18,035 nucleotides of DNA from Phlegmacium glaucopus (taxonomy: Eukaryota > Basidiomycota > Agaricomycetes > Agaricales > Cortinariaceae), in contig MU130530.1 of assembly GCA_015039465.1 (NCBI GenBank), positions 29,308-47,342 of the forward strand, given 5' to 3'. The position numbers and the translations under genes are program-made. The notes under the pieces were generated by a model that was given only the letters and a program-made list of their open reading frames with translations, did no database searches and had not been told where the DNA came from. Positions within the stretch are counted from its first letter, which is position 1. Each line of letters starts with the position of its first letter. Below, piece by piece: positions 8,150 to 16,066 of the stretch.

Positions 8150-8737
8150 TTGGGGATTGAAAAAGGGGATACAATTTCTTGGGTTATGCAGGCGTTTATG
8201 TATGTATCCTTTATGATATGTTTGGACCAGTGCACGTACGCGTCTGTCGGACCTGTCAGTGGGTGATATGCGTCTTGGCACAGAAAAGGACACAGACTGA
8301 CATAGTTGTTTCTCACATCAAAACGAGCCGTGACTTCAGGCTGCGACAATTGATCAAATCCCACAACTTCATTCAAGTTTGTATACAAGGATACATAGCC
8401 TGAGGGCCATTGCTTGCATGGCATTTACGAGTCCCTCCATAACTGGTTCGTTTCTTTAGTAAGCAGCCATTCTAGTGTTGAATGCCAGTTTGAAGTTTGA
8501 TAATGTCAACGGTCAAGGATGACAAAAAATGAAGACATGAAGAAAAATTACCTGATCAATCGATTGCAGTGGCAACATCCACCTCTCGAAATCGCTCATT
8601 AGTACTATTAGTAGACGCACGATCAATCGTTATTGGGGAAGAATGGAGCAATGGTGATGACTGTGAGAAAAAAAGAACACGGCGTTTGCCGGCACATTAC
8701 CGCTCCATAAAAGAACGAGTCCTATAAATAGGATAGC
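8150..8737. promoter_or_regulatory. Upstream region of membrane gene A; chimeric
   Basis: No gene is visible. The first 90 bases or so (to GTGCACGTACG at 8232) match the equivalent region of membrane gene B, and a weaker match continues to about 8270. Positions 8316-8395 instead match the upstream region of F-box gene 1 (5000-5085), including TTGATCAAATCCC and the palindrome TTGTATACAA. The remaining stretch (8400-8737) is unique in the window, with a CGGCGTTTGCCG hairpin at about 8682-8693. Confidence 0.5.
8379..8388. promoter_or_regulatory. Palindrome TTGTATACAA, copy upstream of membrane gene A
   Basis: The same 10-bp palindrome and left flank (TTCAAGT) as at 5069-5078, here about 230 bp upstream of membrane gene A and not of an F-box gene. 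Regulatory meaning is inferred only. Confidence 0.35.
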
Positions 8738-8926
8738 GACAGCAAGCGCTATAAAGCATTAGATCACGAAAAGTCGAGAATAAATTCATTACAGTGACCT
8801 TACTAATACCTCCTTTCATTTTCTAATCGAATTTCGCACTAGTCCCTCTCTCAAGGACTCAAAAAGGTTTCACAAGACGAGAATATCATAAATTGAGAGA
8901 TGAAATGGTACAAGTGAAGACCGTTG

Positions 8927-10560
8927 TTAATGTGGTAGAAAATCAATGACTACTATTCTGTCGATATCATCCTCATCGACATATACAAACCTACCAGATG
9001 CTGGGCACAAAGAGTGGCTGTGTCCACATCCATCCACGGGCAACAACCTGCTGACTACAGATGGGTCCCTGTGCGATGTAGCGTCGGTGGGGTGAGGTAA
9101 TATCGATCCGGTATATATTCCACAGTGGTCGGAGGTATCCCAGAAAGAGACCATGGTATCCTCACAAATATTGGATGCATAGGGTGTTGCTTCCCGTTCG
9201 GAATCACGGGGGGTTAGCTGGAGGGTGTTTATGAAATGGAGGGTAGCGTCGCTCAAGTCGGGTTTTATGATGATCTTGAAACGCTGAAGTTCCAAATGCC
9301 CTTCATGTACCATGTCGAAATAAAGAGGTTGGGAGGAGCCAAGATACCAGCTAGACATTGTTCTGAATAAGGGGGGTTCGGGATGGTGTGTAAGACCATC
9401 TGGAAATTTAAGTGTGATCAGTGGTGGGATTGGAGTATGATCTTCACAATCAAAATCGACGGGTTGAGATAGAGGTGGAATAGCCCAGATCAATATTCCT
9501 TCCTCACGTAATAAGATAATAGCTGTCTTTGTAGCGAACATCTATTGGTTGAGATAAGCCTCACGACTTTTGACCTAAAAGATGGCAATACTCATACCTT
9601 CATTGCGTAGTCAAATATCTTCACATCGGCTGCAACGGTGAAAGTCACTGAAGCGTTCAGTCGATAGTCCCACACTCTAAAAATGATCCCATGCGGAAGG
9701 AAGGTGTACCAGATGACGTTGTGGTCAGATAATATATAAATTTGATTACCCGGACACCATACGCAAAAGAGGAAATCAAAACGAGCAATTTGGGTGAGCT
9801 GAGGGGTTTCGATTTGCGGATATATCTCGTAGCAAGAGAAATTATTATCGAACCTATTGCTATAACGCGTATCGCCGTGGGTAAATATACCAATCATACG
9901 ATAGCAAGTTGGACTTACGGACGAAGCACAAAAATTATTAGGCCCATGCCATCAGAGGTGGCGTGAACGTCACCAAGGTGAGAGCCATGTTCAGGTCCAA
10001 GCGAAGCAATTAACTTGCATTCGGCATTCGGCATGTATCCTAAGTCCCAAACCCCAAGTCCGTTCGGCGAATAGCCCACCATGTATCGACCACCTGGCAC
10101 AAGGATAAGCTTAGTAACATTCACTTTCTCTGCACCGCCGATGTCAAATGGATCGTCGGTAAATCTAATCGCTGTTGGGGACAGTCTCGCTTCCAACTCA
10201 TTGGATACTTGAGTTGCCAAGGAGGCAGATAATTCAATCCACCTCCGCGGTGCAATCGCAGCCCATTCCAGTTCCGCATCGCTCATATCGGGTATAGGGA
10301 AACTTGGAAAAAATAGAGTATTTTCTAGGCATACTAGATGGAGGGCATCGATCCAGATCGATCTTTTCCTCGTAGCAACTTGGAGAGTTTTGCATGTCTT
10401 TGTTTCAATTTAATCATTGATAATTTGAGCATCTCGTCAAAAATGAAAGATCGGGAAGGGAAATTGTAAGACATACCTTGCGCAATGAGAGGATATCGGA
10501 AGGACGGAGATATGTGCAGATTTCGATTTGTAAATCAAGTGCAATGTCTACAAGGGCCAT
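8927..10560 (-). CDS. F-box protein, tandem copy 3 (479 aa, 4 exons)
   Basis: Third F-box paralogue. Exons: 10560-10477, 10397-9919, 9859-9598 and 9541-8927; introns are 79, 59 and 56 bp with phases 0, 2 and 0. The F-box reads LDLQIEICTYLRPSDILSLR then TCKTLQVATRK. The VWDL, RVWDY and LIWAI strands are present. The last exon is close to copy 1 (QLTPRDSER, DHCGIYTGSILPHP, VDGCGHSHSLCPASGRFVY), while the first half is the most diverged of the three (SASLATQVSNELEARLSPTA). The ORF is intact with no premature stop. The target and cellular role are not visible from sequence. Exon 4 begins with an ATG in this copy, against GTG in copy 1 and GCG in copy 2, but the splice frame shows it is an internal codon. 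Confidence 0.85.
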
Positions 10561-10627
10561 CGTAGTTGAAATTTCAGAACCAAGTAAGATCGATGAAGTT
10601 CGAGTGGCTACTGTATATATATCATTT

Positions 10628-10762
10628 TAACTAATTCGGCCGTCCCATATCATCCCACCCAATTATTTTTTGACCCTGGATTTAATTCTTTTTGTCGATT
10701 TATGGAGATTTTGGGGATTTGTCGGAAAAATAAAAAAACACCTGGTGGCCGAATTAAACAGT
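10628..10762. mobile_element. Putative short MITE inserted upstream of F-box gene 3
   Basis: Inverted TAATTCGGCC (10632-10641) and GGCCGAATTA (10747-10756) flank an AT-rich interior with no coding potential. The 7-base word ATCATTT occurs immediately outside on both sides (10621-10627 and 10763-10769) and could be a target-site duplication. The equivalent upstream region of F-box gene 2 (near 6998) lacks the whole segment. A short extra left flank (TACTGTATAT) is also absent from copy 2, so the exact boundaries are uncertain. Confidence 0.5.
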
Positions 10763-11022
10763 ATCATTTATGATCTTTTTTTAGAAGCCATCAGTGTTAT
10801 CATCAAAATCTACTGTATTGGTCCCGAATGCAGTGCAGTGAGAAATATGTATTGATAATGACTTGATTCCATGCCGGATTGTGACTGACAGTCTGACACT
10901 CAAGGATGAATCCAATGATGAACTTAGGGTGGATACTTGGGAGGGCGAAGCAGACAACTTTTTGGGCTCAGACTGCGACAGCCCACAACGCCTGCTATCG
11001 AATCACAACTCTCTGGGTTCGG

Positions 11023-11032
11023 TTGTATACAA
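11023..11032. promoter_or_regulatory. Palindrome TTGTATACAA, copy upstream of F-box gene 3
   Basis: A perfect copy of the palindrome found at 5069-5078, followed by GAATATCATA as in copy 1. It sits about 460 bp upstream of the F-box 3 start because of the insertion between them. Confidence 0.35.
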
Positions 11033-11137
11033 GAATATCATACATAAATATAACCTAGAAAACATACCATAGTAACTAGAGTGTAAACGGCAAAAATTTC
11101 GTTGTCCAGAGTTGAGCTAGGGGGGAAGCTTTCCATA

Positions 11138-12072
11138 CTACAAGTACACCGGCCCATGACGTACATCCGCTTCGGAACTTTGTCCCACATTCCCAGTTGT
11201 TACACCTTCCTGTTTCAAAAAGTTCAATTTAATCTCCAAGGAGAGTTGTCCCGATGGGATGGTCCAGGTGAGCGGTCTCTTCCACAATTTGCTTCTGAAA
11301 ACTGCGATGCTTCGAAGCAACAACAGAGTCAGATAAATAACACTATTGAACCATTAGTCAGTATTTGATTCTCAAAAGCCTAATTCATCAAGATTTTTCC
11401 AGGTAAAGACACAGGTTGGTTGTTTCAAGGAGGAGGAAGCAATCTTATGACGATTGAAAAACAGGACATACCTAACAATTATTCCGGACCCAGCAGAAAT
11501 CCCAATTAGAATCGTCACAACTAACTTCCAAATGTCGCATTTCGGATGCGGGTAAATCGGTTGTGGATTTGGATTCCCGGGCCATGGGTATTGACGCATA
11601 ATTGCACACCAGCTAGAGTTTGGGAGCGCCTGAAGGATATGGACCACCCCTGGGATGATATATGCTGTGAGCACGACGTCGAGGATCATGTTGAGTAGGA
11701 TGGGAAAGTTGACGAGGGCATTGATGATAGAGAAGATGAGGGAAACAAACATCTACTTTGTGTTAGGCAAGACTAGGACGGCTGGGATAAAGGAATTAGG
11801 ATACATACGACTTTTCCAAGTTCTTTGGTTGCCTCCTTAGCGGACCAAGTATTGTATCCAAGTGGTGCATGTTTGAGGATGAAATGGTTTGTGATGAGTA
11901 AAACAACAGGGAGGGCGGAGAAGATAAGGGTGAAGATTATGAGGATCTGAATGGGGCGCTTGAAATAAGAGGATGCTTGGGTCTTTTGTGCGGGGACATT
12001 GGTCCGTGCGTCAAACTCATTGATATCGATGCGAGGGTCGATGTCGGAGAGGAGAGGAGCTGATTCCGTCAT
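11138..12072 (-). CDS. Uncharacterised multi-pass membrane protein, copy B (249 aa, 3 exons)
   Basis: Paralogue of the gene at 7260-8149, and probably closer to the ancestral form. Exons: 12072-11809, 11752-11472 and 11342-11138; introns are 56 and 129 bp with the same phases and lengths as copy A. The N-terminus is MTESAPLLSDIDPR, with a hydrophobic segment at about 40-64, two more in the first half of exon 2, and a fourth spanning the exon 2/3 junction (ISAGSGIIVS + VIYLTLLLL). The loop between helices 3 and 4 carries an extra Pro-rich stretch (YPWPGNPNPQP) between its two cysteines that copy A has lost. The C-terminal tail is conserved (KRPLTWTIPSGQLSLEIK). No enzymatic motif is seen and the function is unknown. 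Its neighbours are F-box gene 3 downstream and, upstream, an intergenic region before RPS13. Confidence 0.75.
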
Positions 12073-12814
12073 TTGGGGATTGAAAATGGGGATACAATCT
12101 CTTGGGTTATGCAGGTCGCTGATGGAGGAAAGGAAGGAGTTTATGTATCCTTGGTTGTCAATAATGATTAAAATTAGACCGGTGCACGTACGTGAGAGTT
12201 CTGTGGGTGATATAGGTGACATAGATCATAGATGGCTTTTCGCCGCTTTCAATAGGTAGGGATAATCTGGGGTCCTTGTCCATTCCAGGTCCAAGTATCA
12301 CCTGGGAATCGGACCCAGGTCACCAGAGTCATGGATAGTCATCTATAGTCATCCATTTGGCGGAACCGTGGCAAAAGCAAGGATCTGAGATTACTGAAGC
12401 AGTGCAAATTTTTGGGGGGCGACGTGTTCCAATGACAAAAGGGCACCTAGTATGAAGGAACATCCCGACAACATAAGCAAGAGCAAAGGAAATCCAGTCT
12501 GGCAGAAGCATCTTTCCACGAAGTTTACTTCCACGATTCCATGCAATAGAGTGTAAGATCTTGATAGATCAAATGACTGACAAAGTCCATTTTTAAAAAG
12601 TTCAGGCGGAGCGCTGGTGACTCAGTGAATATCACCGAAATCACTTTGCCAATGTTCCACCAGTATGTACTCAAGGATATCCAGATGATAGGAGAAAGGA
12701 AGGTTATCATGCCATAATGCCCATTTTTAAAATGTCATAGTTTAACTATCATAGTACGCCCATATAACCGGCATCGCATCCTTCAACAACTCCAACAGAT
12801 GCAACAATAGTTAT
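12073..12814. other. Intergenic region with SINE-like hairpin
   Basis: No gene is supported; two minus-strand open frames of about 60 codons show no family features. At 12300-12320 a perfect 7-bp stem ACCTGGG/CCCAGGT closes a 7-base loop (TCCGATT read on the minus strand), resembling a tRNA T-arm and an RNA polymerase III B-box with one mismatch. About 12329-12355 contains a short direct repeat of AGTCATNNATAGTCATC type. The rest is unremarkable. Confidence 0.45.
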
Positions 12815-13450
12815 TTAAGCAATGAGTGTCGAAGCGGTAGCTGCATCATATTTGAAAGTGGGAGGAAGCTGCTGCTTGGTCTTGTAGTACCTCGCAAGCC
12901 TGTGAATCCTCGATTCGATCAAGATAAGACGGAACTTGGAGTCTTTGTCTTTACGATTGACTTCGAGATGCTTGCGAACGGCAACCGCCTTTTTGATGAG
13001 GTGCCAAAGGTCCTCAGGGACGGATGGGCCAAGTCCTGTCCCCAAACAAAAGGTATGTGTAATAATACACAGTGCAAAAATGCGAATGAAAGAATGATGA
13101 AGAGCAAAAAAAAAAAAGTGGTGTATGAGCATACAGAGAGAATGAGTAGTTAGAAGCGCACCCTGGGATTTGAGGATACGGAGAATTTTGTTTCCGGTGA
13201 CGAAACGAACTTGGGGGATACCATGCGAGTCACGGAGGGTAACACCGATCTGGGAAGGAGTCAAACCCTTACGGGCCAACTTGATGATCTGTTCAACAAC
13301 GTCTTCTGGGGTGGTTTTAAGCCATGAGGGAGGTGTTCGGCGGTAAGGCAGGGCAGAGGACGCTGTTCATGGTCGATCAGAACTACTTCAAAAGACAATT
13401 CCGAGGCAAAACATACAAATGCCCTTGCCGGGAGCGTGCATGCGACCCAT
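12815..13450 (-). CDS. RPS13: 40S ribosomal protein S13 (uS15), 151 aa
   Basis: Component of the small ribosomal subunit that binds 18S rRNA. Exons: 13450-13417, 13362-13162 and 13035-12815; introns are 54 and 126 bp, with phase 1 at both. The spliced length of 151 aa is the normal eukaryotic length. The N-terminal eukaryote/archaea-type extension [20 protein letters not shown] is complete. The middle part has [12 protein letters not shown] and [12 protein letters not shown], and the S15 core has [33 protein letters not shown] and LARYYK. The short first exon of 34 bases was placed by the conserved N-terminus. The gene is divergent from RPS6 with 370 bp between start codons. A 5'UTR intron is likely at 13514-13458. 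Confidence 0.97.
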
Positions 13451-13457
13451 TTTGAAT

Positions 13458-13514
13458 CTAGGGCAATAATAATCAGAGAAATTTTTTAGATTATGTAGTG
13501 CTGAATATACATAC
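13458..13514 (-). other. RPS13: Likely 5'UTR intron of RPS13
   Basis: On the minus strand a GTATGT donor at 13514 and a CCCTAG acceptor ending at 13458 bound a 57-base segment that ends seven bases before the start codon. A pyrimidine tract of the kind used as ribosomal-protein transcription start (CTCTTTTCTCTTCG, 13591-13578) lies further upstream. Proof would need transcript data. Confidence 0.6.
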
Positions 13515-13772
13515 GATTATCGGAGGGTAGAACGGTCTTGAGGAAGTTGCTGGTTGTCGATCGTGATGAGCAGACAACGAAGAGAAAAGAGTTCACAAGC
13601 AGACGGGATTTGCCGGTCGGTGGCTGGAAAGACTATATAGTTGCAAACCTTAATTTGGTAACAGGGAATTGTTGTTTGTCCGTGTTACTTGGCATTCAGC
13701 AGGCCATTCATCCTCCCTTCAACGCCCATTGCAAGAGGTTTGTTGCCGTCGATCATATAAATCAACCTCAAG
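13515..13772. promoter_or_regulatory. Shared divergent promoter of RPS13 and RPS6
   Basis: About 260 bp lie between the two putative 5'UTR introns of the divergent ribosomal protein genes. It has pyrimidine tracts facing each gene (minus strand 13591-13578; plus strand TCCTCCCTTC at 13711-13720) and a TATATAG word at 13635-13641. A shared promoter would couple two small-subunit proteins. Specific factor sites cannot be assigned by eye. Confidence 0.6.
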
Positions 13773-13819
13773 GTACGCTTAGTGTTTATAGTTTTTATGT
13801 GAGGCTCATTCATCTATAG
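13773..13819 (+). other. RPS6: Likely 5'UTR intron of RPS6
   Basis: A GTACGC donor at 13773 and a CTATAG acceptor at 13819 leave one base before the ATG at 13821. The 47-base length is at the short end for this genome. It mirrors the intron proposed upstream of RPS13. Confidence 0.5.
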
Positions 13820-13820
13820 T

Positions 13821-14770
13821 ATGAAGTTCAATATTGCCAGTAAGCTTGATGTTCATCGAGTCTAATCATTTGATCATGGATTTTTAACACAATTAGACCC
13901 CGCAACTGGGGCTCAAAAACTCCTCGATATCGATGATGAGAAACGATAGTGCGTATAAATGTCATAAAATATACTCGTGCAACAACAAAGTTCCAACAAT
14001 CAACTTTTTGTCGCAGCCGTGTTTTTTTCGACAAGAAAATCGCGCAAGAAGTTCCAGGAGATTCTCTCGGAGACGAATGGAAGGGATATGTTTTCCGCAT
14101 CACTGGTGGTAACGACAAGCAGGGTTTCCCAATGAAGCAAGGTGTTCTGTTGCCCTTCCGTGTTAAGCTCCTTCTTGCCGACGGACACTCCTGCTACCGA
14201 ACTCGCCGCAATGGCGAGCGTAGACGCAAATCAGTTCGTGGCTGCATCGTTGGCCCTGATATCGCTGTCCTTTCCCTCGTCATTGTCAAGCAGGGTGATT
14301 CCGAGATCCCCTCTCTGACCGACACTGTTCTTCCCAAGAGACTTGGTCCTAAGCGTGCGACGAAGATCAGGAAGTTCTTCAACCTTAGTAAAGAGGATGA
14401 TGTTAGAAAATACGTGGTTAGACGAGAGGTCAAGAGCAGCAAGAAGGAAGATGCGAAGCCTTATACCAAAGCGTGAGTATCAAAATTCTCCTAGATATTA
14501 TTTTATACCGCTTGCTAAGTTCCCACTAGTCCTAAGATCCAACGACTGGTTACGCCCCTCCGTCTCCAACGTCGTCGTCACTTGAACGCCCTCAAGAAGC
14601 GTAAATTGGAACACCAGAAGGAGCAAAAAGCCGAATACGAGTATGTTCAACTTCAGAGCTCCTTTCACATAAATATTTACATCCTACACAGTGTCCTCAT
14701 GGCTAAGCGTGTTGCCGAGAGAAAGGCCAAGGCCGCAGCCATCAAAGCATCGCACCATAAGACCGCATAA
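13821..14770 (+). CDS. RPS6: 40S ribosomal protein S6 (eS6), 238 aa, 5 exons
   Basis: Small-subunit ribosomal protein and, in other eukaryotes, a phosphorylation target of TOR-linked kinases. Exons: 13821-13839, 13897-13948, 14017-14472, 14530-14640 and 14692-14770; introns are 57, 68, 57 and 51 bp. The start [15 protein letters not shown] and following DIDDEKR are canonical. The core has [63 protein letters not shown] and [16 protein letters not shown]. Then come [16 protein letters not shown] and a basic C-terminal helix ([20 protein letters not shown]). The family's C-terminal phospho-serine motif (RRxSS) is not present. The length is within the usual 236-249 aa. Confidence 0.96.
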
Positions 14771-15240
14771 TTCATCTACCACCGTACGATCCTCATTACG
14801 GTCTTTCGGGAAGCATTTGTTGTTGCGAAAATGTATTTCGTGGATTGGTTACTGGTTTGGGCTCTTCGCATGTTTTGTTAAATCATCTACTCTCAAAAAT
14901 TTCTCTTCTTCCGAAAAAAAACTCCGTCGACCCACAGTTGTTCCAAGCTCCACGATTTGTTTTTTTCTCTGCTATTTGATGCTTTTTTTTACCACTTATG
15001 CGTATGCTTCTGGATATGAATCTAAGCCAGCCATGTTCTATGAAATTGAGCGGCGAGCGCTGCTACATCGTGAGACTATTGGTATGATCATGAGATACGC
15101 TGATCAGACTCAGCAAACTAGCACTGAACATGTTCATAGCATAATTCTGGCTCTAGTATGTCTTTCGTCGTTTCACCCCAAGACCTTCTTCGCTCGCCGT
15201 TTCAAATTCTTTTGAGAGTTCGGATCGTTGGCACTTGAAT
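14771..15240. other. RPS6 3' region and convergent intergenic space
   Basis: No gene is seen. The sequence has T/C-rich tracts (for example near 14901-14935 and 14958-14992) between two genes that converge. The plus-strand open frame crossing 14691-15215 starts inside RPS6 in the wrong frame and has no family features. Confidence 0.5.
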
Positions 15241-16066
15241 TTATAATTCCTCATTCAAATCTCCTTCGGCATCCTCGTCTTCGTCGTCTTCATCTTCATC
15301 TTCGACGTCTTCATTGTCCCTAGTCTCCGAAATATCCGCCGCGCCATCTCTCACCAGTCTTCGAACTTCAGCATCACATAACGTTGGACGACATCTGCGT
15401 CCCTCCCCTTGTTTCTTCTAGATGACTCTGTCATAACTGGGGTCCTTTGCTTCTCCGGTATTATAGAGCATCTCCAAAAATGGTTTACGAGCAGAGTCGA
15501 GGGTGACAAGGCACGCAAGTCCAAAGTCGTTTGTGGCCCTTGTCCTTTTCTTCTCCTCAGCTTCGTCGTGGGCGTCAACTGAATAAGGCTCCTTCCTGTC
15601 ATCGTCGTCTACAGGCCAGGTGACGTCATTAACGAGCCAGAGGTTTTCCTTCGAGTCTTTTCCACGTGTTAAGCCTTTAAACCTTTCGCCATAATCGAAA
15701 TCTACCTTCAATATCACCAAAACTAGGGCTCAGGCTCTTGAGATTTTTCGGGTTTTTGACCGACAGCGTCATCCAGGATTGTTCTTCTCCAATGTCGTCC
15801 ATACCTTCAGGCATCGTATCCGAGTCCCAGATAGAGGCCCAGACAGAGTAATAAACCCCAAGGAGAGATGTAGGTCTGATTTCTGTTTTACTGAATTTCT
15901 GAAAGGCAGATGAAAAAAAAATCCAGCGGTTAGTTTCGATTTTTTTTAAATTTTATAGTAATTCTCCAAGAGGTTGACTTACAATTCCTTCGCTTATTGC
16001 TGCTGCACGTAAGCGTTCCCAGGATGACTGGCATGACGCCTCGACTATTTCCGGTGCAGTGGTCAT
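15241..16066 (-). pseudogene. Unrecognised 3-exon gene with in-frame TAG before an acidic tail
   Basis: Function unknown. Exons on the minus strand: 16066-15983 (MTTAPEIVEASCQSSWERLR), 15898-15805 (RPTSLLGVYYSVWASIWDSD) and 15722 onward (VILKVDFDYGERFKGLTRGK); introns are 84 bp (phase 0) and 82 bp (phase 1). The main frame ends at TAG 15420-15418, giving a 160-aa product. The same frame then stays open for 58 more codons to TAA 15243-15241, finishing in a strongly acidic tail (EDVEDEDEDDEDEDAEGDL) typical of real protein ends. Either the gene was shortened by a nonsense change, or a weak intron removes the TAG, or the tail is chance. In-frame donors that would do this (15513 GTGCCT or 15507 GTCACC to the acceptor at 15418) are poor. 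No domain is recognised. Confidence 0.5.

Larger units (their letters stand above)
5091..8260 (-). repeat. Duplicated unit 2: F-box gene 2 + membrane gene A
   Basis: This unit aligns with 8738-12200 in the same gene order and orientation. Between the two genes the sequence around 7185-7260 (CTAGAAAACATA, TAGTAACTAGAGTGTAAACGG) matches 11055-11137. The left edge is the GACAGTAAGCGCTATAAAGC junction at 5091. The right edge of clear similarity lies near the GTGCACGTACG words (8232 in this unit, 12183 in unit 3), with weaker matches slightly beyond. Confidence 0.8.
10561..11137 (-). promoter_or_regulatory. F-box 3 upstream region / membrane gene B downstream region
   Basis: This interval is equivalent to 6950-7259 but longer, because of an AT-rich insertion at about 10607-10769. 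Landmarks are the conserved T-run with AGAAGCCATC (about 10775-10791), ATCCAATGATGAACTTAG (10910-10926, shared with the F-box 1 upstream region) and TTGTATACAA at 11023-11032. No gene is seen. Confidence 0.5.
8738..12200 (-). repeat. Duplicated unit 3: F-box gene 3 + membrane gene B
   Basis: This is the third F-box unit and the second full two-gene cassette. Its left edge is the GACAGCAAGCGCTATAAAGC junction at 8738, matching 5091. Differences from unit 2 include a deletion in the F-box downstream flank near 8868 and an insertion at about 10607-10769 upstream of F-box gene 3. It also keeps a longer membrane-gene exon 2. Confidence 0.8.

Noticed and set aside
10670..10855. Plus-strand ORF upstream of F-box 3
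   Set aside because: It lies mostly in the AT-rich insertion and has no counterpart in the other copies.
12902..13153. Plus-strand open frame opposite RPS13
   Set aside because: Antisense shadow of RPS13 exon 3 and intron 2.
13036..13161. Box C/D snoRNA in RPS13 intron 2 (an ATGATGA word at 13094-13100)
   Set aside because: The word is on the strand opposite to the transcript, and no paired box D was found in the sense orientation.
14691..15215. 174-codon plus-strand frame
   Set aside because: It starts inside RPS6 exon 5 in the wrong frame and continues into T-rich 3' sequence without recognisable features.
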